A stretch of 64,000 nt of DNA, from positions 811,001 to 875,000 of the forward strand of contig CALNXK010000178.1 of assembly GCA_942486035.1 (NCBI GenBank), in the 5' to 3' direction. The notes under the pieces are model-generated. The model ran no database searches, was not told the origin of the DNA, and saw only the letters and a list, made by a program, of their open reading frames with translations. The position numbers and the translations under genes were made by a program. This document shows, in pieces, positions 1 through 12,040 of the stretch (positions are counted from its first letter, which is position 1; each line of letters starts with the position of its first letter). The DNA comes from Porites lobata. Taxonomy: Eukaryota; Cnidaria; Anthozoa; Scleractinia; Poritidae.

Positions 1-12
1 TTCAGGATTAAT

Positions 13-212
13 CATCGATCGTTTATTAAGACAGTGCTGTTTCGTATGGTCAATGCTCCTCAATTGAATGAATTGAGCGCTCTGCAAAATACATTCTACC
101 CAGAATACGAGTATTTATATATACACATATCTTTCATAGAGCGCTCAATTCATTTTATTGAAGAGCATTGACCATACAAAACAGCACTGTCGCAATAAAT
201 GAGCGATCAATA
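13..212. repeat. Foldback palindrome (MITE-like)
   Basis: The left arm (about 13-83) and right arm (about 138-212) are imperfect reverse complements. Shared blocks include tttattRag, acagtgctgttt, gtatggtcaatgctc and gaattgagcgctct. The spacer is about 54 bp and A+T-rich. The arms differ at scattered positions, so this is an ageing palindrome rather than an assembly artefact. A foldback or palindromic MITE is the simplest reading. The window begins only a few bases outside it, so I cannot test for a target-site duplication. Confidence 0.8.
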
Positions 213-1290
213 TCAATTTAGATGCATATTTCTAATAACTAGATTAAATTACTTGTACTCATTGGCTTGGTCGACAGTGTAAGCATAGTTTTTCTTTGAT
301 TGGACTAGTGTTGATCAAACTTTCCGACAGCCTTAGAGGAGGGTGGCTTGGGAGCAGCAGTCTAAGGCAATCTTTAATTACAAAAAAAAAAAGCTTGTGT
401 CTTTTGATGAAAGAGGACAACACAAATGAAGGGGCTAGTAAACAGTATCACTATGGTCCAACAAGAAGCACTATATTGCTTAAAATAAATGAATAGTATG
501 AACACTTGTATGTTATTGTAATTACTGTTTTCCATTTCATATGTATGCACCTAGTAACAAAACCTGTTTGGGTGCTGGCCCTGCAATATTTTTACAGGAA
601 ACTTTAACAAATTATGTCTTGTGAAACAATTAGGTAGACAGAAAGAGGTGCTAAGAGGAATAAAACAATAGGAATGTAGTACTCATTGCTTAACCTCAAC
701 ATTGATTCCTTTTGTTGTTTTTTTCCAAGAAACCCAGTAGCCAAGTATGAATGTTGTTATATAGAAATAAAGTGATCTTTCCACATGGCAAAGCTTGAAA
801 TAAGTTAAATATTCAAGCACTCACACAAGGCTAAGATTTAAATAGATTTGAGTTAGATTTGAATTTTATAGATAAAAAATGATCCACCCCTAAAATGATG
901 TTCTTGTCTCTGAAAACAGCATAGCTGTATTCATGTTAGTTCACAGTTCATTAAATCTGCAATCTTAACCTGCCCCGTTCAAAGCAGGATAACAACATCT
1001 TGCTCCACAATAAACACAAAACAGACATAAGACACATCCTTAGGTAGAAAAAATCCCTGTTACCTTTACAACGAGCTGGGTTTCCACATCATTATTATAT
1101 CAGTAGCAATTTCCCCATCAAAGAAAATATCAGTGCTTCAACCATGGAAGGGGACTGGATTAATTTTAATATGTGGCCATATCATCCAATGGGTTGGGCC
1201 ACAAATTAAACCAAGCTTCCATTGGAGGGGGGAGGTGATTGTGAATACATTCTAGGACAGATACAAAAATACATGTATATGACATCAAAT
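213..1290. other. Non-coding, no recognisable feature
   Basis: This stretch is A+T-rich with no open frame longer than about 66 codons that resembles a protein. It presumably contains the 3' flank of the minus-strand transposase gene. I did not find terminal inverted repeats for that gene here. Confidence 0.5.
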
Positions 1291-2868
1291 TCAATCAAAT
1301 GGAACAATTGGAGGACAAAAGTTAACAAGAGCAGCACAAACTCTTATCATGTGATCCACTAATGGAATATGACGGTCAGAGTTTTCATGATTACAAATCA
1401 GAAAGTCAGTTGGCAGAGTTCCTTCCAAAATGGTATACTTTCGTCTTAGTAGTCCAATAACACGTTCCACGTGGATTCTAACGTTGGCTATGCCTCTTGT
1501 CTCCTCTACATCCACTGGGTCTAGCTGAGCCTTTCCCCTTGTGAAAGCTGGGATTACAAGCTTTGCTTGCCTAAATCCAACAGATTCAGTGATGGTGAAT
1601 CCTCTATCTGCCATAACCATGTCCCCTGGGATAAGCTTTTCCAGAAAACCACAGTTCTCAGTTAAAAACTTATCTGAGACACGACCTCCCCAGCCTTCTG
1701 AAACAAAAGAGATAGTTCCCTGTGGAGTTATCCCTACTAGAACCTTGATGGTATTGTGATGTTTGTAACTTGAGAAAGTCTGTGCCCTGGCCAGCAAGTT
1801 GGAAGGCTTTTCAATGAATACCTCAAAGCAATCAATGATCACGGTGGTTTTCTTCCCAAATGCATACTGAAAGCACTGGGGCGTGGTCTTCCAAAGTTGG
1901 TCTCTGTTTGGCCAGTAAACAAAGCGAAATAATCTCGAATCCATCACCACAATCCAATGATAAAATACTCTTGAAATGGTGGACACTGACACAGAAAATC
2001 GGTAGGCAAGATCCTGTAGCGGTGCATTTAATCTTAGTTTCATGAGTACAATCATAAACTCTTGAAATCGATCCAGCGACTGTGTTTGTCGAGTTACATA
2101 TGGGGACACATGATCGAAGACAACCATCAGCACTTCCATTGAAGGGAGGCCAGTGTAAAAACGGACTTTATCATCCGAATCAAAGAAATCTTTACCTGGT
2201 GCTTGGTACTTGTTTTTCTGAAACATATACTCAAACTCCACGGTTTGGCACCATCCCTCCTTTGTGTCAGGGTTAATTTGGCATTCGGCGTCCTTTACAC
2301 CTACTTCCGGTGCGATTTCTTCTCCTTCGCAAAGCTCTTCGGTTTGAGTCACAGAAAATGTTTCATCGCTAGATCCTTCGGTCCCTTCATTTTGAATTTC
2401 CTTGGTCGAAGTGCTTGGCTCGCCAAAGTCAATCTCAGCAACAGGAAGGCTGCTTTCATTAAGCTTTTGCCGCTTGTCTGCCACTTCGCGTTCTTGGCGG
2501 GCGATTGCAAGTTGTTCTCGCTTCTTTGCCCTCTCGGTCCTCTGTGCATTGGCTTTAACATCGACTTCAGGGCCATATTTCTTCTTTCCGAGATTTAGAG
2601 TCGGTATCCAATCGTCATGGTACCTATTCCAATAAGGAGCTGGCTTTCCACTGACAAAATGTTTGCCACACACACGTTCGCTTTCAAGAACTTGCTTTTC
2701 CTCCGTATCGCCGCGACTAATCGCTTTGATCCACTCTTTTCTCCTCTCTGCAGTTAGCTTTTCCTCAAATTCTCCTTTAGTAGTAACGACTGCTGGTATA
2801 CGATAAAATCCCACTCCTTGATCTCGACCAGTTCTATTCCCACAGCCAGGAATAACGCAGAGAACCAT
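1291..2868 (-). CDS. THAP-domain DDE transposase (ISL2EU/Harbinger-like), intact
   Basis: A single uninterrupted 525-codon frame. Residues 1-95 form a C2CH THAP DNA-binding domain: CVIPGC at the start, then VCGKHF, and a conserved proline/tryptophan region (DDWIPTL). After a charged linker comes a helix-turn-helix segment (about 225-300; FSVSVSTISRVFYHW). A DDE_Tnp_4-type nuclease follows, with the catalytic acidic residues in IIDCFEVF, MADRGF and HVERVIGLLRR. In animals a THAP N-terminus fused to DDE_Tnp_4 is typical of ISL2EU-type transposons, which cut and paste DNA in the nucleus. The start is the first ATG and places the THAP cysteine at residue 4. There is no frameshift, stop or missing catalytic residue, unlike nearly everything else in the window. 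I could not locate TIRs, so it may be an active transposase or a retained, domesticated gene. Confidence 0.9.
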   Translation of the reverse strand: MVLCVIPGCGNRTGRDQGVGFYRIPAVVTTKGEFEEKLTAERRKEWIKAISRGDTEEKQVLESERVCGKHFVSGKPAPYWNRYHDDWIPTLNLGKKKYGPEVDVKANAQRTERAKKREQLAIARQEREVADKRQKLNESSLPVAEIDFGEPSTSTKEIQNEGTEGSSDETFSVTQTEELCEGEEIAPEVGVKDAECQINPDTKEGWCQTVEFEYMFQKNKYQAPGKDFFDSDDKVRFYTGLPSMEVLMVVFDHVSPYVTRQTQSLDRFQEFMIVLMKLRLNAPLQDLAYRFSVSVSTISRVFYHWIVVMDSRLFRFVYWPNRDQLWKTTPQCFQYAFGKKTTVIIDCFEVFIEKPSNLLARAQTFSSYKHHNTIKVLVGITPQGTISFVSEGWGGRVSDKFLTENCGFLEKLIPGDMVMADRGFTITESVGFRQAKLVIPAFTRGKAQLDPVDVEETRGIANVRIHVERVIGLLRRKYTILEGTLPTDFLICNHENSDRHIPLVDHMIRVCAALVNFCPPIVPFD

Positions 2869-2930
2869 CTCAACATTCGACTACGATCTCACATCGAAGG
2901 GCATTTGTTTACATTTGGATGGGCTCCAAC

Positions 2931-2966
2931 ATGGCGGATAGCAACCGTCGTCATGATAGAGGTCAC
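2931..2966 (+). other. Possible divergent first coding exon
   Basis: An ATG in a strong translation context (ccaacATGGCGG) opens 12 codons that end at a GTGAGT splice-donor sequence. It lies 62 bp from the start of the minus-strand THAP gene and is oriented away from it, as expected for a bidirectional promoter. I could not identify a downstream exon, so this is only a candidate. Confidence 0.25.
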
Positions 2967-3779
2967 GTGAGTGAAAACCAAGAATATATAAGGCTGCTAC
3001 ATACAAGTAGACTGATGGAACCAGATTAAATCTTGAACATTTATTGCTACTCAGTTGCATATCTCTTGTGAGGCAATCATTAGGCAACTGCCGAAGGTAA
3101 TGGTTATTATCAAAGACATAGGGAAAGCAGAACAATAAATACTATGAAAATTGTAAACAAATTTGGTCCAGTAATGTTTCCCTACATGACAGTCACGCAT
3201 TAAAGTAAACTGTTCATTGGAAAATAAAGCTTACTGTAAAAAACCCATTGTTGCTGATGGTGTAAAGGCTTATCAGCTGTCCTCAGTCTGTTTGAAAGAT
3301 ATTCCTCACGTGCATTTTACAGATAGTGTAATTCTTGCTGCCTATCGTTGCCTCGAAAAAGATAACTTTCACTATAAACTTCAAGCTTACCTCCCCTCAC
3401 AGCTTTTGTCGCCATTTGTATTGGTGGCATTTTCTCTAAGCATCTGCTGTCGGTGTTCCTTCTCTTGATCTGTTTTGTTTGCAGGGTAATTGTAGTATTT
3501 GAATGACTTGCCCTTTATAATGTCCAGGAACCATCATGAGGAAAGTACAGACAAGGGACATGTGTGAAGGCAAATTTGTTTGGTGTTAAACACAAAGAAA
3601 AAAAAGTGCTGCTGTGAACCGTGTGGAAGTCCATTTGTGAATTGATTAAGTAAGATTTTCACCCTACCGAATTAACCGTATGATGAAAGGAAATAGCAAG
3701 CATGTTGGAACTTGAAATGACTTAGATGAAGGAAGTGAGCTGAGCTTTGGTAACAACACAGCATCTGGGTGATGTATTG
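2967..3779. other. Non-coding stretch
   Basis: No protein-like frame is seen. A TATA-like run (aatatataa) occurs near 2985 but I cannot link it to a transcript. Confidence 0.4.
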
Positions 3780-4960
3780 TATGCTGTCAAACATTCAGAG
3801 TAGTTCAGCGTTAGTCCAGACATCTACTATGCTAGGCATGGGTTTATGGCTGTAGACAGTATGTATGCTGTGGAAATCCACAACCTGCTTTTCATAGACT
3901 CAACTCTATATATTTTGTTTTCTTCAGGGACACTGTGATTCATCTTCATCTTGAGATTGTAATTGATCTTGTGAGGGCTTTTGACCATGCATTTGCAGGG
4001 ATTCTTGGCAGGATCACATAGTTCCTTCATTGGATGTTGAGACTGAAGCCACAGACGTATCACCAGACCTGATCAGCCTTGGTGTGAGGAGAGGGAATTT
4101 TCATCCAGCTGCAACAAAGTTCGTGATTTTGTTCCTCTTTTACTCATCCATTTAGCCCCCTTGAAAACAGTCCATGGGAAGGTGTTGTTTGTACAGTTTT
4201 GCCAGGCAGACAACTGAGTCTGTCAAAGGGAAGAATGTGGTAACCAGGTAATCAAGGATGCCATGGTGCAACTCAAGATTAGACCAACAAGTCGAAAAGG
4301 CTACCACAGAGATACTTGCGTTGTTCTAGATGCAGCCAACATCTGCCCTATGAGTGTTAGCAACCATCATTTTGTTCCTGGCTTGTTGGAAGTGGTGAAT
4401 GATGCGACTGTTGTCCAAGAAATCGTTGAAGAACTGTTAGGGGAGTTTGCAGGTGAAACTTGTCTCTTGCTCTATTGTTGCCCTAACTTTACCCCAAAGT
4501 CACTAAGCATGTGCTAGTGAGCAAGCAAAGCCCTGGGTTGTTATGGATGTTTTGGAATCTCATTGGAATCCCTCTATACTCATCAAGGTATTGTTGTTTT
4601 TTCTGGGGAGTGTCAACCACCCTCCATGGCAATTGCAGGTCTCCTGCTTGATTTTCACCCAGGTTTTACATGTTCTGAGAAAGGGGCGGTAGGGTAGAAG
4701 GGAAAGTCCCCATGTTTGTACTAAATGAGGATTATACAACCCTGATTTAGGGCCACTTTTACTCCAGGGCACACTTACTACCCTTTCGACCCATGGTCAC
4801 AGTGGAAGGAACACCTGTGCCAGCATTTGGGTTTTTCTTCCTCCATGTACATTTCAAAGTAAGGGGTAGTCAATTTGTCTCTTTAACGAGCATGGAGGTC
4901 TGGGTAAGAGAGACCAAGGGATGGCAGGGGGTAACATTGTGGACCACTTTGTATTTTCCT
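3780..4960 (+). repeat. Left arm of ~3 kb inverted repeat (unclassified family)
   Basis: This stretch matches the reverse complement of about 5620-6740 almost end to end, with many substitutions and small indels. Shared landmarks are the actcaactctatatattttrt block (~3898 and ~6685), the cttgtgagrgct block (~3970), the ttgaaaacagt block (~4160), the rtcaaggatsccatgg block (~4250), ccctgattt near 4740, and the gggatggcagggggtaacatt block (~4918). Inside it an 84-codon frame (4263-4517) begins MVQLKIRPTSRKGYHRDT. A similar reading, broken by stops, is present in the right arm, so the family may once have been coding. I do not recognise the protein. Confidence 0.75.
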
Positions 4961-5619
4961 TATTTTCTCTTACATCAAATTGTATGTGAATCATTGGATA
5001 ACCCACAGGAAGGCATGTTTTCTTGTAGTCCTAGGGTGAGAGGGAATTCAAATCCTTGTTAAGAATCTTCTTTTCTACCTTGCACACCAACTGAGTAACA
5101 TTTTTGCATCCCTTAAAAAGGCATCCCTAGGGTCCAAGGGCATCACCAACTCTAAACAGTGCATACGCTTCAATGCAGGGATGCCTTTTATGGTAGTACA
5201 CAAATGTTACTCAGTCAATCTGTGAGGCAGAAGAGGAAGAGGAATTTATTCCGTTTATCTTTGATGATTTCACTTCCCTTTACCCCTACGTTACAAAAGA
5301 ACCAGTATCACATGGGTTATGCAGTCATTCATAAACAATTTGATGCAGAAAGCCAGTGTTGTTAGGAGTGCCTTTGGTGTGGCTAATTGTTGCTTTCTTT
5401 GACACTTTTCTCTCTTTTGCCCAGTAATCACTTTCCCTTGGAGAGGCAAAGCGGGCTGTCATTAAGAGACAGGGACTGGGGATTTCCCCTGGCTACTTTC
5501 AAAGGAAAATAGAAGAAAATAGATGATTCCCTGCCTACTTTCTGCAATTACCAGTGGTATCTCCCACTATCAAACAAATGGGGTAAGAAATCCGTGACCA
5601 CGCCACAAGCACTGCTACC

Positions 5620-6740
5620 ACTGTGGTCTTTGCTGAAGTTAGGGAAAACCAGTGGTCCATAATACCCTTGGTGTGGTAAAATGTTACCCCCTGCCATCCC
5701 GTCTCTCTCACCTGGTGCTTCATGTTTGTTATAGAGACAAATTGACTTCCCCTGCTATAAAACGTGCATGGAGGAGGAAACACCCACACACTGACATAAG
5801 TGCTCCTACCACTTTGATCATAGGTGGAAGGGTAGTGGGTGTGCCCTGGAGTAAAAGTGGTCAGAAATCAGGGTTGTACTATCCTCGAACATGGGGATTA
5901 TCCCTTTAACTCTTCCGCCCTTTCCTCAGACCATGTAATATCTGGGTGAACATTAGGCAGGAAACCTGTATTTGCCAGCAAGGGTGGGTGACAATCCCCA
6001 GAAACATCATCAACACCTTGATGAGTGTTAAAAGACAGAGAGATTCCAATTAGATCCCACAACATCAAAAACAGCTTACGGCTTTGCCTGCCCACTAGTA
6101 TACACTCAGTGGCTTTTGGGTATTGTTAGGGCAACAACTGAACAAGACACAAGATTCACTAGCAAATTCCCTGAATGATTTCTTGGACAACAGTTGAGTC
6201 ATTTGCCACTTCCTACAAGCCAGGGATAAAATGATGGGTGCTAACGCTGGTGTCGGTTGCATCTAGAACAACACAAGCATCTCTGTGGCAGCCTTTTCTA
6301 CTTGTTGGTCCGATCTTGAGTTTTACCATGGGATCCTTGACTATCTGGTTACCTCATTTTGCCCTTCGACAGATGCAGTTGTCTGCCAGGCCAAACCATT
6401 CAACAAACACCTGCCCATGAACTGTTTTCAAGGGGGCCACATGAGTGAGTAAAAGAGGAGCAGAATCACGGATTTTGTTGCAGCCGGATCAAACTTTTCT
6501 CCCATCATACCAAGGCTGATTAGGTCTGGTAATATGTCTGTGGCTTCAGTCCCAACATGCCACAGAGGAACTGTGGGATCCTGTCAAGAATCTCTGTAAA
6601 TGCAGGGTCAACAGCTCTCACAAGATCAATTGTGATCCCAAGATGAGGTGATGCACAGTGTTCCTGAGGACTATAAAATATATAGAGTTGAGTCTATGGC
6701 AATGACATTGTGGATTCCCACGTCATACATACATAAGGCC
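5620..6740 (-). repeat. Right arm of ~3 kb inverted repeat
   Basis: Inverted copy of 3780-4960, separated from it by a ~660 bp spacer (about 4961-5619). The two arms are clearly homologous but substantially diverged. The frame corresponding to the left-arm ORF is interrupted by in-frame stops. Confidence 0.75.
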
Positions 6741-6759
6741 TACATCTTCACGGCCATAC

Positions 6760-7000
6760 TTGTTGGGTTGCCTGAAAGTTGTATTTCAAGACCCTTGGTC
6801 GTTTGGTTACCACATTCTTCACTTTCACAGACTCAGTTGTCTGCTAAGCGAAACCACCAGAAAAACATTTTCCCATGGGTTGTTTTCATAGAGGCTACGT
6901 AAATGAGGTAAAGAGAAGCAAAATCCTGGAGTTTGTTGCAGCTGATTCAGAATAATTATTTTTCATCTACCAAACTAAGGCTGATTAAGTCTGCTGCTAT
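6760..7000 (-). repeat. Third, partial copy of the same repeat
   Basis: This matches the segment near 6335-6530 in the same orientation: tggttacc, gacagaYKcagttgtctgc, then gtttgttgcagc followed by aaggctgattaRgtctg. It lies directly beside the right arm, so the family is both tandem and inverted here. A further weak copy (about 7800-8030) resembles 4700-4900 in the plus orientation. Confidence 0.6.
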
Positions 7001-8040
7001 AGGAGCTGTCACAAAATGTATAATAATTTTAAACAGTGAAAGCTGCCACTAAATTAAAGGAGTTAAAACCTCTCAGAGGAATAAATAACAGCAGAACTCA
7101 GTACAAATTTGAATGTAACATTATTTTTTCACATTAACCAATGCATTTGCTTCATTTGTTTTTAAGTCGTATGGAGACTATTGAGCTGTTACTTGCATCT
7201 GTAGTACCACTTGTTCTGATAAATATTCATCAGGCACATCAACAATTACATGGTCTATTGCAATAAATTCAGTTTCAGTTAGCAATGAATAAGTGGATAG
7301 AGAAGCAGAGCTAAAGAAATAAACAGTTCTCAACGGTAATGCCAACTGTCGATTCACAGAAAGCAAGTTTGTATGAAAAGAAATTCAGGTTGACAGTAAT
7401 AACTGCAATATGATTGCCATGATCATTAATGAAAAACCTTTTGACAGACAATATCTTCTTCAGAAAACTACTTGGGTTATAGATCTCTTGCCTAATGCCA
7501 GCTTGCCAGAATAAAGTTTCAAATTTGAATGTTTCACATCTGTTACTATGCGATGAGTTGTCTTTACTGGTCAAGAAGATTGATGCCAATCCCTTATAAT
7601 ATTCCTTTCGGTGTTTACAAAAATGGTTAGTGCGTCATTGAGGTGTGGTAAAGTACCTGATTGCCTGAAGCCTGCTGTCACATTACCTTGTCTTAAAAAA
7701 CCGTCTTAAGAGACCAATAAGATTAGCAGCTTTTGCCCTATTTCCAACCTTAAATTTGCTGTCAAGTCAATTGAGAAAGTTGTAGTTCTGTAAGAGGTCA
7801 GTGCATTGGTTGGGGAAGTCCCTAAGTTCATATTAATGAAAAATGGTATATCCCTGATTCAGGACCACGTCTGCCTCTGGGGTTTACCACGTATGAATCA
7901 CACTCTCCTCCAGGCCATGATGGCAGCATTTAAAGTAGGTGTACTTGTGCCAGGGTTTGGGCATTTCTTTACACACATTTTACATAGGTGACAAAGTGGA
8001 GCACCAGGTGAGAAGGGTCAATTTGACTAAATTTTTACAT

Positions 8041-8105
8041 GTGTAATTTACAAGTATGGCTATTGTTTTTAGGCTTAAAACAATGGTGACACTTGTAAAT
8101 TGCAC
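8041..8105. repeat. Compact 29-bp-arm hairpin
   Basis: The arms 8041-8069 and 8077-8105 are reverse complements at most positions. The outer stem is gtgtaatttacaagt with acttgtaaattgcac, and the inner stem is attgtttt with aaaacaat. A six-base internal mismatch separates the stems and the loop is about 7 bases. It could be a degenerate MITE or a structured RNA; nothing else decides. Confidence 0.6.
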
Positions 8106-9559
8106 TTGTCAACGTTTTATTAAATTGATCTCAGGATACAACATTTCAGTAGACTTAGGCATTGTGGACCACATCAACTTGTCCATCTTGTAGATGAGAA
8201 GATGGAAACTCCTGGTTTTGTGAGGTAGAGGAACATGAAATCATCATGGAGTATCTTTGACCTCCCTTTGGCCTCTTGCAGTATCATTTGTGTATTTGCC
8301 ATAAAGGCATCCTGACATCAATGCAGAAGTAGTATGTTTTAAGTTGGTGATGCCCTTGGACCGCCAGGATGTCTTTGTGGAACTCAGGCAAGAGAAAGGA
8401 AAGGGAAGATTTTCTATGATGTTTCCAGGTAGTATCCCATGTTTCATTTTAACATTCAACTTGCACAGACAGTTAAAGAAACATACACCCAATGTGGTCT
8501 GCAATTCCCTTTGCAACTACTCTTTGGTGTCCTTAACTTGGCACTGCCTTTTGTTGTGGAGGTAGATTGACATACTCATCTGTAAAATGTAATTGGAGCA
8601 CAAGTTCTAAGGTTAGGGCATTTCTTTTTTCCTGCACATTTGATAGAAGAACAGCAATTTGCTGCAGCAACGAAAGTAAAGCAGTTGGTGAAAGAGATGA
8701 CTAGGGCAAAATACAACATTTCACTGGGTGATTGGCTTTTGTCACATCCACTTCCGGGTGACTGGATGAGCATCTGAACATTTTCTAATTCTCGTTTATG
8801 TTAGTTGGTTCGAGTTATTAAAGAGAATATATTCTCCCTCTTGTTTTACCTCTTACAGTATCTGAGTAGCATTTGTGTATTCCCCCCAAAAGACATCCTG
8901 ACATCAAAGTATAGGTGAAGCATTTTCAGTTGGTGATGTCATTGGACCCTCAGGATTTTGTTTTTTGTGGGATCAGTTACTGCATGAGGTAGAAGAGGAA
9001 GTGAAGATTCTCTTTTATACTTTCAACGAGAACTCTGTGGGTCATTCCAACTTTCACATGCAATTCGATGCACATATAGATAAAGAAAACGTCAGTGTAG
9101 TTTGTCACACCCAGGTGAATTGTTGCATCTTGCTGCCCTGCAGTGTCTTTCATTAGTACTTCCCTTTTGTCACTGAGGCAGATAGAATGTCCCCTTCATT
9201 AAATGTGTTAGGACTTATTTCAGGGTTATGGGATTTGTCTTTATGTACATTTTACAGCAGAGGAATGTCAATTTGACTGTGTGACCAAAGTGAAGCACTT
9301 GATAAGAGAGATGAATGGAGTCAAAGCACATTGGCTTTTTCCTCATCCAGCCCTGAATTATTGGATTACCCATGGGATTCACCTCATTTTTGTCAACCTA
9401 AGGGTGGTAGAAATTGAAATTATCATAGACAATTTCCTCTATCCCTTCACCTCAATCAGTGACTAATCAGCATGTATTTGTCCCCTAAGAGAGCATCTTG
9501 GCTTGAAATATGAGTTGGTGATGCCCTTGGACCCCAGGATGCTTTTTGGCGGGACTTAG

Positions 9560-11820
9560 TTACTGTGTAAGGTGGAAGAGGAATAGAGGATTCTCTACAA
9601 TTATTTCCTTTAGTCACTGCAACATTTTTGTACAGTTAACGCAGTGTGTTTGTTTGTATCTTGTCTGCATTGGTCTCTTTCACCAAGTGCTTCTCATTTT
9701 CTGTGGAGGTAGTTTGACACCTCCCCTCTGTAAAATATGTGTTTATGAATGCCCACACCCTGGTATGAGAGCTGCTGCTACTGTGATTATGCACCTGAGG
9801 AGTTTGTGATAATTGCTGTGTGGTGTACCCACAAGTTAGAAATAGCCCTTATTCTGAGTTACACCATCCTAATTTTCCAAACAGCTCCACCAATCTGTCT
9901 CAGGACAATGCTGATATTTGGTTGAGCCAAAAATCTGATTAGATCTTAGTATTGTCCAAGAAATCAGGTAGTTTACACTGTATCTGCTCCTCACATTGAT
10001 GCTCAAAGCCTTTTAAGAAAAGTTTAGTGATGAAATGATAGATCTCTATCACAAGTACAAGATAAACATCTTTGTGGCAAATTTATTACTTTCTGGGCTG
10101 ATGTTATGTTGAACCACAAGGGCCCGATACCCTTGTCACTTTTCTTTTGGAGCTATTTTGAAAAAGTAGCTCATAAGTTAGTAGTTTGAGCGTATGTGGC
10201 TTTGTGTGTTTGGATGTGTGTTACAGGGGCAAGTGTGACATCGTGTTACCATGGTAGCACTATTTCTGGATGACAACAAGACCAACGCTGACGGCGACGG
10301 CAAGAAGATCAGTAAAAATTAATATGTTTGTATTAACAAACAACAACTTGGCACGTGCATCATGCTGTTTCGTAATTTCTCTACCGCTGTTGCACCACTG
10401 CAACATGAAACTTTCTTATTTCATGAGCCTGCTTTATGGAGTAGGTGAACACAACAGACAAATTGTCGCTTCTGTTTTCTAATGAAAGGGAATTATAGAT
10501 ACAGTCCCAAAGAAAATTTTGCCAAGATTTGCCAAATTAAATGAAATTGAATAAGATCGGTGAATTTTGAAATAGTGCGAATAGACTTTTAAGTGACTTT
10601 TTCGGTGAATTTTGCTACCATGGCAATGTGACGTAATGACTTCTCTCTATTAGGTTGAAGGTACTATGAGTTGATGCTAGGAACCAGTGAGATTTTGGCA
10701 TCTTAAAGATAACATTGATGAAGGTCAAACAAGGGCACTTTGAGACCGCCGTATTGATTCTTCCAATTTTTTTGTCTTTTGTTACAGCTAAAGGTGTTAA
10801 GAAGCATAACATTGAAATATCTGTATGATTCAAAAGCTGAGTACAGTGATGCAGCTGTTTAAGGGTCCATATTTTAGTGTGGGTGCTGCTTCAAGACATT
10901 TCTCAGTGACCTAATTTGGCTATAGCGAACAGTATAACGCGTGCATTTCATAATTTATGAGTTCTGTTTCACCTGCTTTAATGTCCAGTATAAAAGATCA
11001 TATATTTTTCAAAGTTCTTCCAATGAAACAATAATTGATATTTAGATATGGACTTAAATTTTATAATCCTGTTTACTGGATTACTGTAAGACAACTCGAA
11101 TTCCCCAGCGTACGAAGCCCGGAAGGGGGAAAGTCCAACCCTATCACGTGCAAAGTATGTGACTGTATATCTCATGATGACTGGCTTCTCACAGTAATAA
11201 TAGTAACCTGAATGTATGAAGACCTCTTTAGTTTTCTAAGTAGTGCCTTGAGTGAAGGCTCTTTTCGTTAAGAATCAATAGCGTATAACACTTTTATAAT
11301 CAAGTCGTCAACGTTAAAGACTGTTTCATTCAGTAGAATCGCATGCGACAACCTTGTGAGTAATGATGATGCAACCATCTACAACAAGGAAAGACGAAGA
11401 AAAGTGAATCTATAGTACGAGGATCAACTCAGTTGTGCCAGCGGTTCCTGTTTTCATTAATGTACAGCAATACCTAATTTCTCACAAAAAAGTCTGAATT
11501 TAGGACTAAAACAGTAGATTGTTGATATGGTTACACTGAAGCATTCAAAATAGCTCATGCACATTAAATGCACCTATTTAATTACTTTTACTATGAGTCC
11601 CTCGTACTGATGACACGATGGCAACTGTTGCGAAGATTTCTTGTAGTTTAGGCATTCTTAAGTTGTTGAAGAAAACAAAGAAAACAAGTTTCCCGTGACA
11701 TCATCCATGTATGTGTACTCCAATAGATCATGGCCAACAACCAATCACAGTACGCGTAGCATTCACATCATTGTATAAATTTATTTTATTCATGATATTG
11801 GTGTAACTACTTTGAAAAGC
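9560..11820. other. Non-coding, no recognisable feature
   Basis: Only short frames without recognisable similarity occur. I see no RNA gene or clear repeat in this stretch. Confidence 0.4.
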
Positions 11821-11821
11821 C

Positions 11822-12040
11822 ATACGTCCCACGCTCGTGACATACTGATTATTTCGTCTTCACGTTTACCGGCTTTCATTGTTTCGCCATAAAGTATGAT
11901 CTTTACATTGCTGATCCTAGCAGTATGCAGGATGCGTGTCAAATATGAACCTAGTATGTGGCCTCGCTCTCCATGAGTTCTCCATAGCTCAGTGGATAGA
12001 GCACTCGCCCAGTGTTTGGGAGGTCACAGCGAAGCCCCAT
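11822..12040 (+). repeat. tRNA-derived SINE unit, copy 1 (B box lost)
   Basis: A 'ccacgctcgtgacat...' body of about 130 bp leads into ctccatagctcagtggatagagca, which has the form of a tRNA D-arm/A box (starts near 11981). The sequence then reads gtgtttgggaggtcacagcgaag. The expected B box (ggttcgaatcc), present in the copies near 13.9 and 14.2 kb, is missing. This copy therefore looks 3' damaged. Confidence 0.65.

Larger units (their letters stand above)
5115..9560. repeat. Dispersed motif copies: ggtgatgcccttggacc blocks
   Basis: A motif reading 'agttggtgatgcccttggacc' followed by a 'caggatg' type sequence recurs at about 8345-8362, 8930-8949 and 9514-9534. It occurs once in the opposite orientation at about 5130-5152. 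In the three plus copies it follows 'catcctgacatcaa' or a variant. The spacing of the plus copies is about 585 bp, suggesting an old tandem array that continues the repeat family to the left. No coding function is visible. Confidence 0.6.

Noticed and set aside
2203..2598. 131-codon plus-strand frame inside the THAP gene
   Set aside because: Antisense shadow of an intact, well-conserved transposase frame.
3217..3468. 83-codon plus-strand ORF
   Set aside because: No domain, and the composition is that of background sequence; nothing supports translation.
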